A stretch of 64,000 nucleotides of DNA from Parasedimentitalea huanghaiensis (lineage in GTDB: Bacteria > Pseudomonadota > Alphaproteobacteria > Rhodobacterales > Rhodobacteraceae). Both the position numbers and the translations under genes were made by a program. The stretch spans positions 124,001 through 188,000 of the forward strand of contig NZ_WQLV01000006.1 in NCBI RefSeq assembly GCF_009753675.1. The letters are read 5' to 3'. Shown one piece after another: positions 47,367 to 57,236 of this stretch. The notes below the pieces were generated by a model. That model did no database searches, was not told the DNA's origin, and was given only the letters and a program-made list of their open reading frames with translations. How positions within the stretch are numbered: position 1 is the first letter of the stretch; the number at the start of each line of letters is the position of its first letter.

Positions 47367-48920
47367 TCACAAGCCACCTCCTTCGTCCTTCTCACGGAGT
47401 TTGAACCTTTGGATTTTACCTGTGGCCGTTTTAGGCAAGTCTTCCGCGAACTCTACCCAACGGGGGTACTTCCACTTGCCGATCTTCTCTTTGACAAAGG
47501 CTTTCAGCTCGGCTGCCAACTCGGGACTGGCATCACCTTCCTTTAACACAATATGTGCTTTTGGTTTTTCCAAGCCTTCCCCATCGCGAACGGCAACGAC
47601 AGCTGCCTCCAACACCGATGGGTGCGAGACCAGAGCCTGTTCGACTTCAAATGGCGATAGCCAGATGCCCGAAACCTTGAACATATCATCCGTACGACCG
47701 CAGTAGATGTAGCGCCCTTGTGGGTCGCGCTCGTATTTGTCGCCGGTGCGGGTCCATTCCCCTTCAAAAGTTGCTCGACTTTTGTCTCGCTGGTTCCAGT
47801 ATCCCTCTGCCGCCGAGTCCCCACGCACCAACAACTCACCAATCTCGCCCTGCTCAACCTCATCTCCCGCCTCATCTGCCAGGCGCAACTGATATCCAGG
47901 CACTGCCACACCCGAGGTTCCATAGGTCACGTCTCCCGGTGCGTTAGAGAGAAAGATGTGCAGCATCTCAGTGGACCCAACGCCATCCAGAATATCAACG
48001 CCCCAGAGATCTCGCCATTTTCGCCCGACATCTTTGGGCAGCGCTTCACCAGCTGAAATACAGCACCTTAGCGACGCATCTGGTTTGGCTGCCAATTCGA
48101 GTTTCGCCAATGTAGCCGCATAGAGCGTTGGCACGCCGCAAAATATTGTTGGTTGCTCGTTTCTCAGGATATCCAACACAACATCAGGCGTTGGGCGATC
48201 ATGGAACAGGATCGTTGTCGCACCCACCGCCATTGGGAAGGTCATCGCATTGCCCATTCCGTAGGCAAAAAATAGTTTGGCGACTGAAAACACCACGTCA
48301 GTCTCACGAATTTGAAGCACTTGCGCGCCATATGTCTCAGCAGTGGCCCGCAGCGCCCCATGCACGTGCCGTACTCCTTTGGGCTGTCCAGTCGAACCCG
48401 AAGAGTAAAGCCAGAATGCTGTTTCATCCGCAGAGCAGGTTACCGCCTGCAGCGGATCTGCACCCGCCATGAATTCGGCCATGCTAATGGTGCCTTCGGG
48501 AGCTTCGCCACCGATGACCACAATCTGCTTCAATTCAGGTACGATCTGGACAGCGGCCTGTACCACGGGCCATAGCTCTACACTGACAAACAAAGCACTG
48601 GCGCGACTGTCACGCAAAATGGCTTCGTAGACCGAGGTTGCAAGCAGGGTATTAATGGGCACCGGTACCACACCAGATTTGAGTGCACCCCAAAAGATCT
48701 GTGGAAACTCGATCGTGTCCAACACCAGCATGGCTACGCGCTCTTCACGCGCAATACCTGCGCTACGCAATGCTCCGGCGATCAAGTCACTGTCTTTGGC
48801 TAATTGACCGTAACTTAAACTGCGTCGCTTGCCGGCAGCCTCACGAAAGGCAATTTTGTCTGAGCGTTCCTGACGGTGGCGGTCAACGAAGTAGCTGGCT
48901 GCATTTGAGCTGGCTGTCAT
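47367..48920 (-). CDS. bclA: Benzoate-CoA ligase
   Basis: 517-aa AMP-forming acyl-CoA synthetase. The P-loop is WLYSSGSTGQPKGVRH near 173-188; the later motifs are YGTSGVAVPGYQLRL, TGDKYERDPQGRY and PKTATGKIQRFKLR near the C-terminus, with the catalytic Lys in GKIQR. It makes benzoyl-CoA from benzoate, ATP and CoA, the entry step of the pathway. Start at ATG 48920 with GGGAGA upstream; the frame stays open to 49040 but this overlaps an operator. It has its own promoter with two candidate operators. Confidence 0.93.
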   Translation of the reverse strand: MTASSNAASYFVDRHRQERSDKIAFREAAGKRRSLSYGQLAKDSDLIAGALRSAGIAREERVAMLVLDTIEFPQIFWGALKSGVVPVPINTLLATSVYEAILRDSRASALFVSVELWPVVQAAVQIVPELKQIVVIGGEAPEGTISMAEFMAGADPLQAVTCSADETAFWLYSSGSTGQPKGVRHVHGALRATAETYGAQVLQIRETDVVFSVAKLFFAYGMGNAMTFPMAVGATTILFHDRPTPDVVLDILRNEQPTIFCGVPTLYAATLAKLELAAKPDASLRCCISAGEALPKDVGRKWRDLWGVDILDGVGSTEMLHIFLSNAPGDVTYGTSGVAVPGYQLRLADEAGDEVEQGEIGELLVRGDSAAEGYWNQRDKSRATFEGEWTRTGDKYERDPQGRYIYCGRTDDMFKVSGIWLSPFEVEQALVSHPSVLEAAVVAVRDGEGLEKPKAHIVLKEGDASPELAAELKAFVKEKIGKWKYPRWVEFAEDLPKTATGKIQRFKLREKDEGGGL

Positions 48921-49023
48921 TTGTAATTCTCCCTCTACGACGGCCGGATCGTGTCTCCGGCAATGTACCACCCTCCCCGATGATACGCATTCGAAGGGCC
49001 ATAATGCACCCGCTTCAGAGATA

Positions 49024-49037
49024 TGCAACATATTGCG
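49024..49037. promoter_or_regulatory. Candidate BoxR operator 1 of bclA
   Basis: TGCAACATATTGCG, one mismatch in the TGCA-N6-TGCA arms and the same ACATAT spacer as the boxR-proximal site. Confidence 0.55.
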
Positions 49038-49046
49038 CAATTTTCA

Positions 49047-49060
49047 TGCATGATAATGCA
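49047..49060. promoter_or_regulatory. Candidate BoxR operator 2 of bclA
   Basis: TGCATGATAATGCA: perfect TGCA-N6-TGCA, 127 bp upstream of the bclA start. Confidence 0.65.
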
Positions 49061-49190
49061 TCATAATTTCACGCGAAAATACTTGGCTGCTGACAAACTG
49101 TCGAAAACAACAGCCCATGAATGCTGTGAGCAAGCACCAAGTCGGGCCGCTCCAAGTTCATCTTGTCAACATGAGGTCGAAGGCATGACC

Positions 49191-49229
49191 AATCCGCAAC
49201 GTGTAATCACCGATTACTCATTGCGGATT
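49191..49229. terminator. Double-stem hairpin downstream of the TRAP operon
   Basis: Outer stem AATCCGCAA/TTGCGGATT (9 bp) and inner stem GTAATC/GATTAC (6 bp) separated by a 3x3 internal loop, 20 bp beyond the DctM stop on the minus strand. No T-run, so a transcript end or RNA-stability element is inferred. The surrounding 48921-49249 interval has no gene. Confidence 0.5.
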
Positions 49230-49249
49230 GGAGACTGTAATCTATCTGG

Positions 49250-50755
49250 TCAGTGCATCAACATGAGTGGCAGCAACGTAATGACTGGGAACAGCACCAG
49301 TATGACCACACGGATCAGGTCTGAGGCGACAAAGAACATCACCGCCTTGTAAGTGTCGATCATCTTGGTCTTACGGTCCATCGCGTTGATGATGAACAGG
49401 TTCATCCCAACTGGTGGAGTAATCAAGCCAACCTCAACCACGATCAGAACCAGAATACCAAACCAGATGGCAACGTATTCTGCCTCGATCCGGTTTGCCA
49501 TGCCTTCAGTCACCCGAATGCCCAACTCTTTCATTTGGTCGCGGGTCAGCTCCATACCGCCTGCAATAGCCTCTTGTATCGAGGCAAGCATCCCATCCGC
49601 CATGCCGTCGGGCACCCCGGCATTTAGCACTTCCATCGCTGCGCTCGCCTGCATGGCAGGAAGCGAGACCATGTTAAAGTCCATTGCCGAGATCACCGGA
49701 AAGAAGATTGGAATGGTCAGAAGAATCATACTGAGACTGTCCATTAAACAGCCAAACAGCAGATAGAAAACCAGGATCAGCGTCAGTACCATCCATGGGC
49801 TAAAGCCTTGACTGACAACAAAGTCAGCCAATTCTTGCGGCACCTTTGTTAGGGCCAGAAAGCCATTGTAAAAGCCCGCACCCAGCACGATGAAAAAGAT
49901 CATCGCAGTTGAGCGAGCCGTGACCATAAAGCTATCAGTCAAACTCTCACGATTCAGGCCACCATTCAGCCAGGCAATCAACCCGGTGCCAAAGGCCCCC
50001 ACTGCAGCACCTTCGGTCGGGGTAAACCAACCCAAGTAAATGCCTCCAACAACCAGACCAAACACCATCAACACTGGCCAAACCTTGAACAGCGCCGCAA
50101 AGCGTTCGCCCCAGGGAACTGCTGGTCGTGTGCCAGCAGATTCGGGAAACAGGCGAACATAAATAGAGATAACAATCACGTAGCCGAATGCCGCCAACAA
50201 GCCGGGAATAAAGGCCGCAAGAAACAGTTTAGCAATGTTTTGCTCGGTCAGAATGGCGTAGATCACCAGCACTACCGAGGGTGGGATCAAAATACCAAGA
50301 GTACCACCAGCCGCCAAGGTAGCCGCTGAAAATCCGCCTGCATAACCATATTGCTTTAACTCCGGCAGCGCCACGCGCCCCATAGTGGCCGCAGTGGCCA
50401 GCGAACTACCGCAGATCGCGCCAAAACCAGCACAAGCACCAATGGCTGCCATCGCGACACCACCTCTGCGGTGGCCAAGAAACCCCTCGGCTGCCTTAAA
50501 CAGGGCGCTGGACATACCGCCGAGTGTCGCAAAGTGTCCCATCAGCAAGAACATCGGCACGATGGTCAAGGAATAGGAGGAAAACGTCGAATAGGTCTCG
50601 TTTTTAAGGCGACCAAACGCCACGAGTGTACCGTCTGTGACGATCATCAGCCCACCCAGACCAACAAGAAACATCGACAGGCCAATGGGGACGCGCAGAA
50701 AGATCAGCACCATCAGGAGCGGGAAAGAGGCAATTCCGATTTCAAGAGCAGTCAC
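49250..50755 (-). CDS. TRAP transporter large permease (DctM type), benzoate island
   Basis: 501 aa, about twelve hydrophobic segments. DctM landmarks: VPMFLLMGHFATLGGMS near 66-82, GGTLGILIPPSVVLVIY near 152-168, LITPPVGMNLFIINA near 449-463. A ~60-residue hydrophilic loop (GVPDGMADGMLASIQEA...) is inserted before the last segments, which distinguishes it from the hydroxyproline DctM. GTG start overlaps the DctQ stop by 4 nt (GTGA). Confidence 0.93.
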   Translation of the reverse strand: MTALEIGIASFPLLMVLIFLRVPIGLSMFLVGLGGLMIVTDGTLVAFGRLKNETYSTFSSYSLTIVPMFLLMGHFATLGGMSSALFKAAEGFLGHRRGGVAMAAIGACAGFGAICGSSLATAATMGRVALPELKQYGYAGGFSAATLAAGGTLGILIPPSVVLVIYAILTEQNIAKLFLAAFIPGLLAAFGYVIVISIYVRLFPESAGTRPAVPWGERFAALFKVWPVLMVFGLVVGGIYLGWFTPTEGAAVGAFGTGLIAWLNGGLNRESLTDSFMVTARSTAMIFFIVLGAGFYNGFLALTKVPQELADFVVSQGFSPWMVLTLILVFYLLFGCLMDSLSMILLTIPIFFPVISAMDFNMVSLPAMQASAAMEVLNAGVPDGMADGMLASIQEAIAGGMELTRDQMKELGIRVTEGMANRIEAEYVAIWFGILVLIVVEVGLITPPVGMNLFIINAMDRKTKMIDTYKAVMFFVASDLIRVVILVLFPVITLLPLMLMH

Positions 50756-51336
50756 TGTTCAGTCTCCACGCCGTCCCAGATCAGGATGCGGCCGGTAAGA
50801 AATTCGAAGGTGCGAATTGCACCCATGTATAGGCCAACTATGGCAGCAACCACTGCGGCAACCAGACTGGCGGCATAGGCCCACCAGACAGGGAATTCGA
50901 GTAGGAACGAAGTTTCACCATTGTTCAGTTTGCTAATCATCCCAGCCTCAAGTCGCCACGCGATGAGAACCAAAACTCCAGCAAAAACAATTTCGGTCAC
51001 CATGCGCAAAAATCTATTTACACGAGCCGAAAAACTATTCGCCAGAATATCAACCGATGCGTGCCCTGAGGTGATTTGACAAAGCGGTAAGAAAGCGAAG
51101 ATAGCAAAGGCTACACCTGCTTCAACCAGTTCAAAATCTCCATTGATGGGACCAACACCAATCGCGATCATCCACTCAGCCAATTCAGGCGCCATGCCCT
51201 GCATGAGGTTGCCGTGAAAAAATCCGTTTAGCAGGCGACCGGTTATTGAAAGACAGGTCAGAAAAATCAGCAGCGTGAGAACTAACCCACCGGTAGCAGC
51301 CATGAACCTGGCCAGCTTTAGCATGAACTTGTGCAT
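50752..51336 (-). CDS. TRAP transporter small permease (DctQ type), benzoate island
   Basis: 194 aa with four hydrophobic segments (about 12-36, 60-80, 96-118, 140-165) and the GHASVDIL motif near 84. AAAGGAA lies ahead of ATG 51336; an upstream in-frame start at 51360 is less likely. Middle gene of the dctP-dctQ-dctM order. Confidence 0.88.
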   Translation of the reverse strand: MHKFMLKLARFMAATGGLVLTLLIFLTCLSITGRLLNGFFHGNLMQGMAPELAEWMIAIGVGPINGDFELVEAGVAFAIFAFLPLCQITSGHASVDILANSFSARVNRFLRMVTEIVFAGVLVLIAWRLEAGMISKLNNGETSFLLEFPVWWAYAASLVAAVVAAIVGLYMGAIRTFEFLTGRILIWDGVETEQ

Positions 51337-51411
51337 AGTTACGCATTCCTTTCGCGTCACAAGTAAGGCCGCGGCGAAGTCATCGCCGCGGCCCTTTGAT
51401 GAGTACCAGAC

Positions 51412-52446
51412 TTACTTCGAGTACTTCTCGATCAGCATAGTTGCTTCGTCGATCAACGCCTGACCGTCGATACCTTTTTCAGTCATGTCAGCCAGCCATT
51501 TATCATAGATAGGCTGAGCCCGCACACGCCATTCGGCAGTTTGCTCTGCATCCAGGGTGATGACATTGTTGCCCATGTCCAGTGCCATTTCACGCGAAGG
51601 ACCATCGGAATCGGCCTGCGTACCACCGGCAAACACTGAGAATTCCAAGCCCGAGTTGTCATCAATGATCTGCTGCAGGTCAGCAGGTAGACTATCAAAT
51701 TTGGGCTTGTTCATCGCCAGAACGAAAGTCAGCGTGTAAAGCGCCTTACCAGTGAATTCGGTGTGGTTTGTGACCAGTTCTGGAACTTTCAGCGCTGCAG
51801 TGACTTCCCATGGGATAGTTGTACCGTCGATCACACCTTTGGACAGACCTTCAGGTACCGCTGGAACTGGCATACCAACTGGAGTTGCGCCAAGTTCGGT
51901 CAGTAGTGAGTTGACCGAGCGCGAACCACCGCGGATTTTCATGCCACGCAGATCATCAGGTGTTTCCACTGGATCTGAAGTGTGGATCATACCAGGACCG
52001 TGAACCCAAGTGCCGAGGATTTTAAGATCCTTGAACTCGGTGTCCTTCATGTGGGTTTCGAACATTTCCCAATAGGCGCGTGACACAGCACGGGCGTCGG
52101 TCATCATAAATGGAAGTTCGAACACTTCTGTCGACGGATAGCGGCCTGGGGTGTAGCCAACCACAGTCCAAACAATGTCGGCAACGCCATCAATGGCCTG
52201 ATCCATCAGCTCTGGCGGCTTACCACCCAGCTGCATGGATGGATAACGGTCGATCTTGATGCGGCCTTCGGACGCTTCTTCGATCTTATCCGCCCAGACA
52301 TCCAGGATCAGTTTTGGCACATTGGCCTGTGCAGGCAGAAACTGGTGCAGTTTCAAAGTAACTTCCTGCGCCATTGCTGATGATGCGCCCATCGCCATGA
52401 TGGCTGCAGCACCAAAGGCGCCGAGTAGCTTTCTCCGAGTGGTCAT
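51412..52446 (-). CDS. TRAP transporter substrate-binding protein (DctP type), benzoate island
   Basis: 344 aa from ATG 52446 (GGGAGGA upstream). The signal begins TTRRKLLGAFGAA, so export could be by Tat (twin Arg) or Sec; cleavage after AMA/Q near 26. The DctP body has the GMKIRGGSRSVNSLL segment with the carboxylate-binding Arg near 166. Two operators shared with boxC and bclA make benzoate or a related aromatic acid the likely ligand. The frame to 52506 overlaps both operators. Confidence 0.9.
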   Translation of the reverse strand: MTTRRKLLGAFGAAAIMAMGASSAMAQEVTLKLHQFLPAQANVPKLILDVWADKIEEASEGRIKIDRYPSMQLGGKPPELMDQAIDGVADIVWTVVGYTPGRYPSTEVFELPFMMTDARAVSRAYWEMFETHMKDTEFKDLKILGTWVHGPGMIHTSDPVETPDDLRGMKIRGGSRSVNSLLTELGATPVGMPVPAVPEGLSKGVIDGTTIPWEVTAALKVPELVTNHTEFTGKALYTLTFVLAMNKPKFDSLPADLQQIIDDNSGLEFSVFAGGTQADSDGPSREMALDMGNNVITLDAEQTAEWRVRAQPIYDKWLADMTEKGIDGQALIDEATMLIEKYSK

Positions 52447-52472
52447 GTGATTCCTCCCTAGGACCGTTGTCA

Positions 52473-52486
52473 CGCAATATAATGCC
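52473..52486. promoter_or_regulatory. Candidate BoxR operator 1 of the TRAP operon
   Basis: CGCAATATAATGCC, sharing the ATAATGC half with the boxC and bclA sites; 27 bp upstream of the start, where it could block transcription. Confidence 0.5.
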
Positions 52487-52501
52487 TTCATTTTTGAAGT
52501 T

Positions 52502-52515
52502 TGCAATATAATGCC
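52502..52515. promoter_or_regulatory. Candidate BoxR operator 2 of the TRAP operon
   Basis: TGCAATATAATGCC; with operator 1 it forms a direct repeat of GCAATATAATGCC with 29-bp period. Confidence 0.55.
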
Positions 52516-52710
52516 AAATTATTCTCGTTTCTTTCTCCCAAAGGCCGCGTGCCCTGCTCTACAGAGCTGCCGCCACCTATGTCTGGTTCATAAAACAAAC
52601 CGGTTACACACCTGCTATTAGGCGCATTTGTAACTATCAACCATGAACATGCATTTTCCAATCAACAAAGTTTCCGGAAACTTTGCCGCAAGCAAACAAT
52701 ATTTCAAGCT

Positions 52711-53409
52711 TCATCTCAAATCCGTCAAACTCAGGGAAATAGGGTCAAGCCCATCGATCCCACCCTCAATGATATCGCCGGCGACAACTGGGCCGACACC
52801 TGCTGGAGTACCGGTAAGGATCAGATCGCCGGGGCGCAGGTGATAGAACTGCGATAAATGACAAAGGATCTCTTCGACCGACCAGACCAGTTCGGCCAAT
52901 GTCGCATCCTGACGGATCTCGCCATTAACGTTCAGAAATATCCGCTGCGCGTCGGGAGATCCCCATTCCTTGGCGCGGGTCAACGGCGCCATAACTGTGC
53001 CGTTTTCGACATCCTTACCGAGATCCCACGGTCGTTGTTTTTGCCTCTCTCGAATTTGCAAATCACGTCGTGTCATGTCCAATGCGCAGCCATACCCATA
53101 GATCGCCGCGCGCGCCTGCTCGGAAGTGGCACGAAATAGCGGCGCGCCAATGGCCAGGGCCAGTTCCATTTCATAATGGAAATTGTCGGTACCAAGTGGA
53201 TAAGGAGTCTCTGCTCCGCTTAGAACCATGTTGGCTGGTGACTTTGTAAAGTAGAACGGTGCCTCGCGGTCGACTTCGACCCCCATCTCTGCGGCATGAG
53301 CAGCATAATTTCGTCCCACGCAAAAAATTCGCGCAACTGGGTACCCCGCCTCTTCATTTCTTACCGGTACCAAAGGTACTTCAGGTAGTTGAAATAGAGA
53401 ATTTACCAT
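52711..53409 (-). CDS. Fumarylacetoacetate hydrolase family protein, fumarylpyruvate hydrolase-like
   Basis: 232 aa. FAH fold: IFCVGRNYAAHAAEMG near 28-43, metal ligands in NFHYEMELALAIG (Glu) and GCALDMTRRDLQ (Asp), and the LTGTPAGVGPV loop near 199-209. The closest functional group I recall is the fumarylpyruvate hydrolases of gentisate pathways, so an aromatic-degradation role near the box genes is plausible. GAGGAG precedes ATG 53409. No BoxR-type site is seen ahead of it. Confidence 0.88.
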   Translation of the reverse strand: MVNSLFQLPEVPLVPVRNEEAGYPVARIFCVGRNYAAHAAEMGVEVDREAPFYFTKSPANMVLSGAETPYPLGTDNFHYEMELALAIGAPLFRATSEQARAAIYGYGCALDMTRRDLQIRERQKQRPWDLGKDVENGTVMAPLTRAKEWGSPDAQRIFLNVNGEIRQDATLAELVWSVEEILCHLSQFYHLRPGDLILTGTPAGVGPVVAGDIIEGGIDGLDPISLSLTDLR

Positions 53410-53496
53410 TGATCGCACTCCTCACCACAGCGGCTTGCGGAATTCATAACATGGCAACCAATGGCCTGCACCCTTGTTCATCCGCACAGGTAAACT

Positions 53497-55299
53497 CTAG
53501 TCGGTCATAATCACATCCAATGGATCATGTTCTGCAACAAAATGAGCTGGGTTTATCTCTTGCAGCTTGGGTATATATCCGATTTCCCCAGTATTCAGTC
53601 GGCTGGGCAAAAACCGAAGTGCAGCAGACGGATCTAAAGGAGAGGGTAGCTCGCCTGGTATTTTAAGGCGGTTTCGAGACCGCTCAATATCCGGGTCCGG
53701 AATTGGCACTGCCGAAATCAAAGATTTAGTATAGGGGTGTAGGGGTTGCGAACAAATCGTTTCACCATCCGCCAGCTCAACCACGCGTCCCAAGTATAGT
53801 ACCATGATCCTGTTAGAAATCGCCCGCACCACCGATAGATCATGACTGATGAAAATCATCGCAAGACCAAATTCAGCCTGTAAATCACGTAAAAGTTGAA
53901 TGATCTGCGCCTGAATAGACACATCCAACGCCGATACCGCCTCGTCGCAGATGATCAATTTGGGCTGGTTGATCATGGCCCGAGCAATACCAACTCTTTG
54001 GTTCTGCCCCCCTGACAGTTCGTGTGGGTAACGGTTAAACAGATGCCGCTCCAAGCCTACCTTTTCCATCATTGCCGCCACGTGCTCTTTTCGCTCACGA
54101 GTGGTCAGGTCGGGTCGATAAGTAAGGAGTGGTTCAGCAATAGACGCAGAAATCGTCATCCTCGGATCCAAGCTGGCCAGAGGGTCCTGGAAAACAATTT
54201 GGAGGTTTTTCCGGTACTTGTTCAGTTCGGACCGCTTCAAGCCTACAATTGGCTGACCCAACCAACTCACACCGCCGCCGGTAGGTTCTATCAGTTGCAA
54301 AACTGCTCGTGCCAGGGTGGATTTCCCACAACCACTTTCCCCCACCACACCAAGAGTTTCACCCTGACGGATTTCAAAACTGACCCCGTCCACTGCCTTG
54401 AGCGGGACATGACGACCAAACAACCCGCCTGACATTTTCATCTGGAAATGAACTTTGACGTCATCAACCCGCAGGATTGGTTCAGCTTTGGCCTCGAACA
54501 TCTGTGGCGCGTCAGCTGCATCAATGCGGGGCATCGCTTCTAACAAGGCACGCGTATAGGTGTGTTTGGGGGCGTGAAAAATCTCACGAACATCGCCATC
54601 TTCAACAAACTCGCCCTGTCGCATGACCTGGATGCGATCACACATCCGAGCGACCACCCCCATGTCATGCGTAATCAGTGCAATTGCAGTGCCCTGCTCT
54701 TTTTGCAGCCCAGCCATAAGCTCGAGTATCTCTGCCTGCACAGTCACATCCAGCGCCGTTGTAGGTTCATCGGCAATCAACAGTTTCGGATTACACAGCA
54801 TAGACATGGCAATCATAACCCGCTGGCGCATACCCCCAGACAATTCGTGCGGAAACTGATCCAATCTGCGCGCAGCTTCGGGGATCCGAACCCGATCCAA
54901 CCACTCGAGGCAACGTTGCCGGGCCCCCTTGCCGACAATCCCCTCGTGAACCTGCAGAACTTCTCGCATTTGATCGCCGACACGAAGATGAGGCGTCAGC
55001 GCGGTTAGGGGATCCTGAAAAATCATCCCAACATCACTGCCACGAATGTGATTTAATTCGGGGATGGCCAAATTAAGGATCTCGCTGCCATTCAATTTAA
55101 CAGAACCACTCGCCCGCCCATTTGGCGGCAGCAGTCCCATCGCCGCCATAAAAGTCTGGCTTTTACCCGATCCACTTTCACCTACGATGCCTAGACATTC
55201 ACCTGGCTGGATATCAAAGGAGATCCCTTTGGCTGCGGCCACGGCCCCATCTGGTGTGGAAAATTCAACGCTGAGGTCTTTTACACTTAGCAGGCTCAT
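53497..55299 (-). CDS. Peptide-type ABC transporter, fused double ATP-binding subunit
   Basis: 600 aa: two complete OppD/OppF-type ATPases in one chain. The first half has Walker A GESGSGKS (~36-43), signature LSGGMRQR and Walker B LLIADEP. The second half, from ~275, has Walker A GESGCGKS, signature LSGGQNQR and Walker B LIICDEA, with Ala where Pro is usual. Such fusions occur in Yej- and Gsi-type importers. Powers the permeases encoded immediately upstream. Confidence 0.95.
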   Translation of the reverse strand: MSLLSVKDLSVEFSTPDGAVAAAKGISFDIQPGECLGIVGESGSGKSQTFMAAMGLLPPNGRASGSVKLNGSEILNLAIPELNHIRGSDVGMIFQDPLTALTPHLRVGDQMREVLQVHEGIVGKGARQRCLEWLDRVRIPEAARRLDQFPHELSGGMRQRVMIAMSMLCNPKLLIADEPTTALDVTVQAEILELMAGLQKEQGTAIALITHDMGVVARMCDRIQVMRQGEFVEDGDVREIFHAPKHTYTRALLEAMPRIDAADAPQMFEAKAEPILRVDDVKVHFQMKMSGGLFGRHVPLKAVDGVSFEIRQGETLGVVGESGCGKSTLARAVLQLIEPTGGGVSWLGQPIVGLKRSELNKYRKNLQIVFQDPLASLDPRMTISASIAEPLLTYRPDLTTRERKEHVAAMMEKVGLERHLFNRYPHELSGGQNQRVGIARAMINQPKLIICDEAVSALDVSIQAQIIQLLRDLQAEFGLAMIFISHDLSVVRAISNRIMVLYLGRVVELADGETICSQPLHPYTKSLISAVPIPDPDIERSRNRLKIPGELPSPLDPSAALRFLPSRLNTGEIGYIPKLQEINPAHFVAEHDPLDVIMTD

Positions 55300-55301
55300 A
55301 A

Positions 55302-56231
55302 TCAGCGGTCCTTGGGGTCAAGCGCGTCACGCAGACCATCACCGATGAAAAACATAGTGATAATAATGGTAACGTAAAAAAATAGGGGAAAGGCCAGTTG
55401 CCACAGTGTGCCATAGGCCATCGTACCTGCACCTTCGGAAATCAGACTGCCCAACGAAGTATAGGGCTCCGAAACCCCCAAACCGAGGAAGGAGATGAAA
55501 CTCTCCGCCAAAATCATTTCGGGCACCAACAACGAAGCGTAGACGATCACCACCCCCAACAAATTCGGTAGAATATGTCGATACATGATGGTGATCTCAC
55601 TGACGCCAGAGGCTCGTGCAGCTTCGATGAATTCTCGGTGCTTCAAGGCGAGTGTTTGCCCCCGTACGATCCTAGCCATGCTAAGCCAACTGACCGCACC
55701 AAGGGCGATAAACAGCATAAAGAAGGAGCGGCCAGCGACCACCAGCAATAGTATAATGATTAAGACAGTGGGGATCGCCATTAGTATGTCCACAATTCGC
55801 ATCATGATGTTGTCGGCACGGCCACCAACAAAACCAGAAATAATGCCGTAAATCGTTCCAACAAACAGCGCCATTGCAGCGCCAACCAATCCGACTAGTA
55901 ATGATGTTGTGGTCGCCTGAATGACCCGGCTGTAGAGATCCCGCCCCAAGTCATCGACACCAAAGTAGTGTCCCGTCGCAAAGGATGGCATTCCCCGCTC
56001 CGCAGCGCTCCCCATGATGTCCCAGTCAATTTCTTCATTGTTCCATTGCGCGAAGTAAGGTCCAAAAATGGTGAAGGCGACGATCAAGGCTAGGATTAAG
56101 ACGCAGGTACGCGCAGCCCGGTTTTGTACAAAGCGCGTGCGCGCATCCTGCCAGAGCGAACGCCCCTGAACAGCCGTGAAATCAGTGACTTCTTCGGCCA
56201 GTTGGGCGGATTTTTGAGAGCTTCCAAACAT
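55302..56231 (-). CDS. Peptide-type ABC transporter permease (OppC/DppC type)
   Basis: 309 aa, six hydrophobic segments starting near 46, with the OppC N-terminal extension and the permease loop [20 protein letters not shown] near 205-224 that docks on the ATPase. AAGGGG stands before ATG 56231 (the frame to 56273 overlaps the upstream permease). It ends 2 bp before the ATPase gene. Confidence 0.93.
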   Translation of the reverse strand: MFGSSQKSAQLAEEVTDFTAVQGRSLWQDARTRFVQNRAARTCVLILALIVAFTIFGPYFAQWNNEEIDWDIMGSAAERGMPSFATGHYFGVDDLGRDLYSRVIQATTTSLLVGLVGAAMALFVGTIYGIISGFVGGRADNIMMRIVDILMAIPTVLIIILLLVVAGRSFFMLFIALGAVSWLSMARIVRGQTLALKHREFIEAARASGVSEITIMYRHILPNLLGVVIVYASLLVPEMILAESFISFLGLGVSEPYTSLGSLISEGAGTMAYGTLWQLAFPLFFYVTIIITMFFIGDGLRDALDPKDR

Positions 56232-56241
56232 GTTGCGCCCC

Positions 56242-57165
56242 TTAATATCGGATCTTGGGATCGAACCAGGCATAAGCCAGGTCGGTCAAAAGGTTCACAA
56301 CTACGGTAAGAGTACCGTACAAAATCGTGACTCCCAATAGCACTGCGTAGTCGCGCGACAAGGCTGAGCCAACGTATGCCTGCCCCAAACCGCCGGTGGA
56401 AAAATAGATGTCGACAAAGACCGAGCCGGTCAGAACGTAAACAAAAACCGGCCCGAGGTATGACACCACAGGCAACAAGGTAGGTTTCAGGGCATGCCGC
56501 CAGATTACACTGCGAGTTGGAAGCCCTTTGGCCCGTGCTGTGCGTATGAAGTTCGAATTCAGCACCTCAAGCATCGAACTGCGGGTGATCCGGGCAATCG
56601 ATCCCATGTAGGATGTAGACAGGGCGATCACTGGCATGATCAGGTATTGCCACTGCCCCCCATTCCAACCTCCGCCCGGTAACAACCCAAGCCACAGGGT
56701 AAACGTCAGAATCAGAATTGGCCCCATAATGAAATTTGGCAACGCCTGCGCGGCGATACCCAGCCCCACAGCAACGTAGTCGATCCATGTATTGTGCCGG
56801 ATGGCTGCGGCAATCCCTAAGGAAATCCCAACAACAGAAGCCGCGAGAAACGATAGAGCACCATAAGTGAGCGAGATCGGAAAGCCCTGCGCAATGATGT
56901 CATTTACATCGCGATCTTTGAACTTGAAGGACGGGCCAAAATCAAAGTGAAAGATAATGTTGAAGAGATAATCATACAGCTGCTTCCACAACGGTTGATC
57001 CAAACCATATCGTGCTTCGATATTGGCAAGCACCTGTGGTGGCAGTGGACGCTCTGAGGTGAACGGACCACCCGGCGCAAAGTGCATCAAAAAGAAGGAT
57101 GCTATGATTAAAACAAGTATAGTCGGGATGGCGACAAGGAGACGCCGGATAATATAGGCGATCAT
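56242..57165 (-). CDS. Peptide-type ABC transporter permease (OppB/DppB type)
   Basis: 307 aa, six hydrophobic segments; N-terminal RRLLVAIPTILVLIIASFF, HFAPGGPF, and the ATPase-docking loop NSNFIRTARAKGLPTRSVIW near 205-224. PGGGWNGGQWQYLIMP resembles the YejB/OppB periplasmic loop. Ten bp separate it from the downstream permease. Confidence 0.93.
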   Translation of the reverse strand: MIAYIIRRLLVAIPTILVLIIASFFLMHFAPGGPFTSERPLPPQVLANIEARYGLDQPLWKQLYDYLFNIIFHFDFGPSFKFKDRDVNDIIAQGFPISLTYGALSFLAASVVGISLGIAAAIRHNTWIDYVAVGLGIAAQALPNFIMGPILILTFTLWLGLLPGGGWNGGQWQYLIMPVIALSTSYMGSIARITRSSMLEVLNSNFIRTARAKGLPTRSVIWRHALKPTLLPVVSYLGPVFVYVLTGSVFVDIYFSTGGLGQAYVGSALSRDYAVLLGVTILYGTLTVVVNLLTDLAYAWFDPKIRY

Positions 57166-57236
57166 TCGAGACCTCAGTCAGAACGGAAACCCCGCCCCCA
57201 AGATCAGGGGCAGGGCGGCGTTAGAAGATCACGCGA

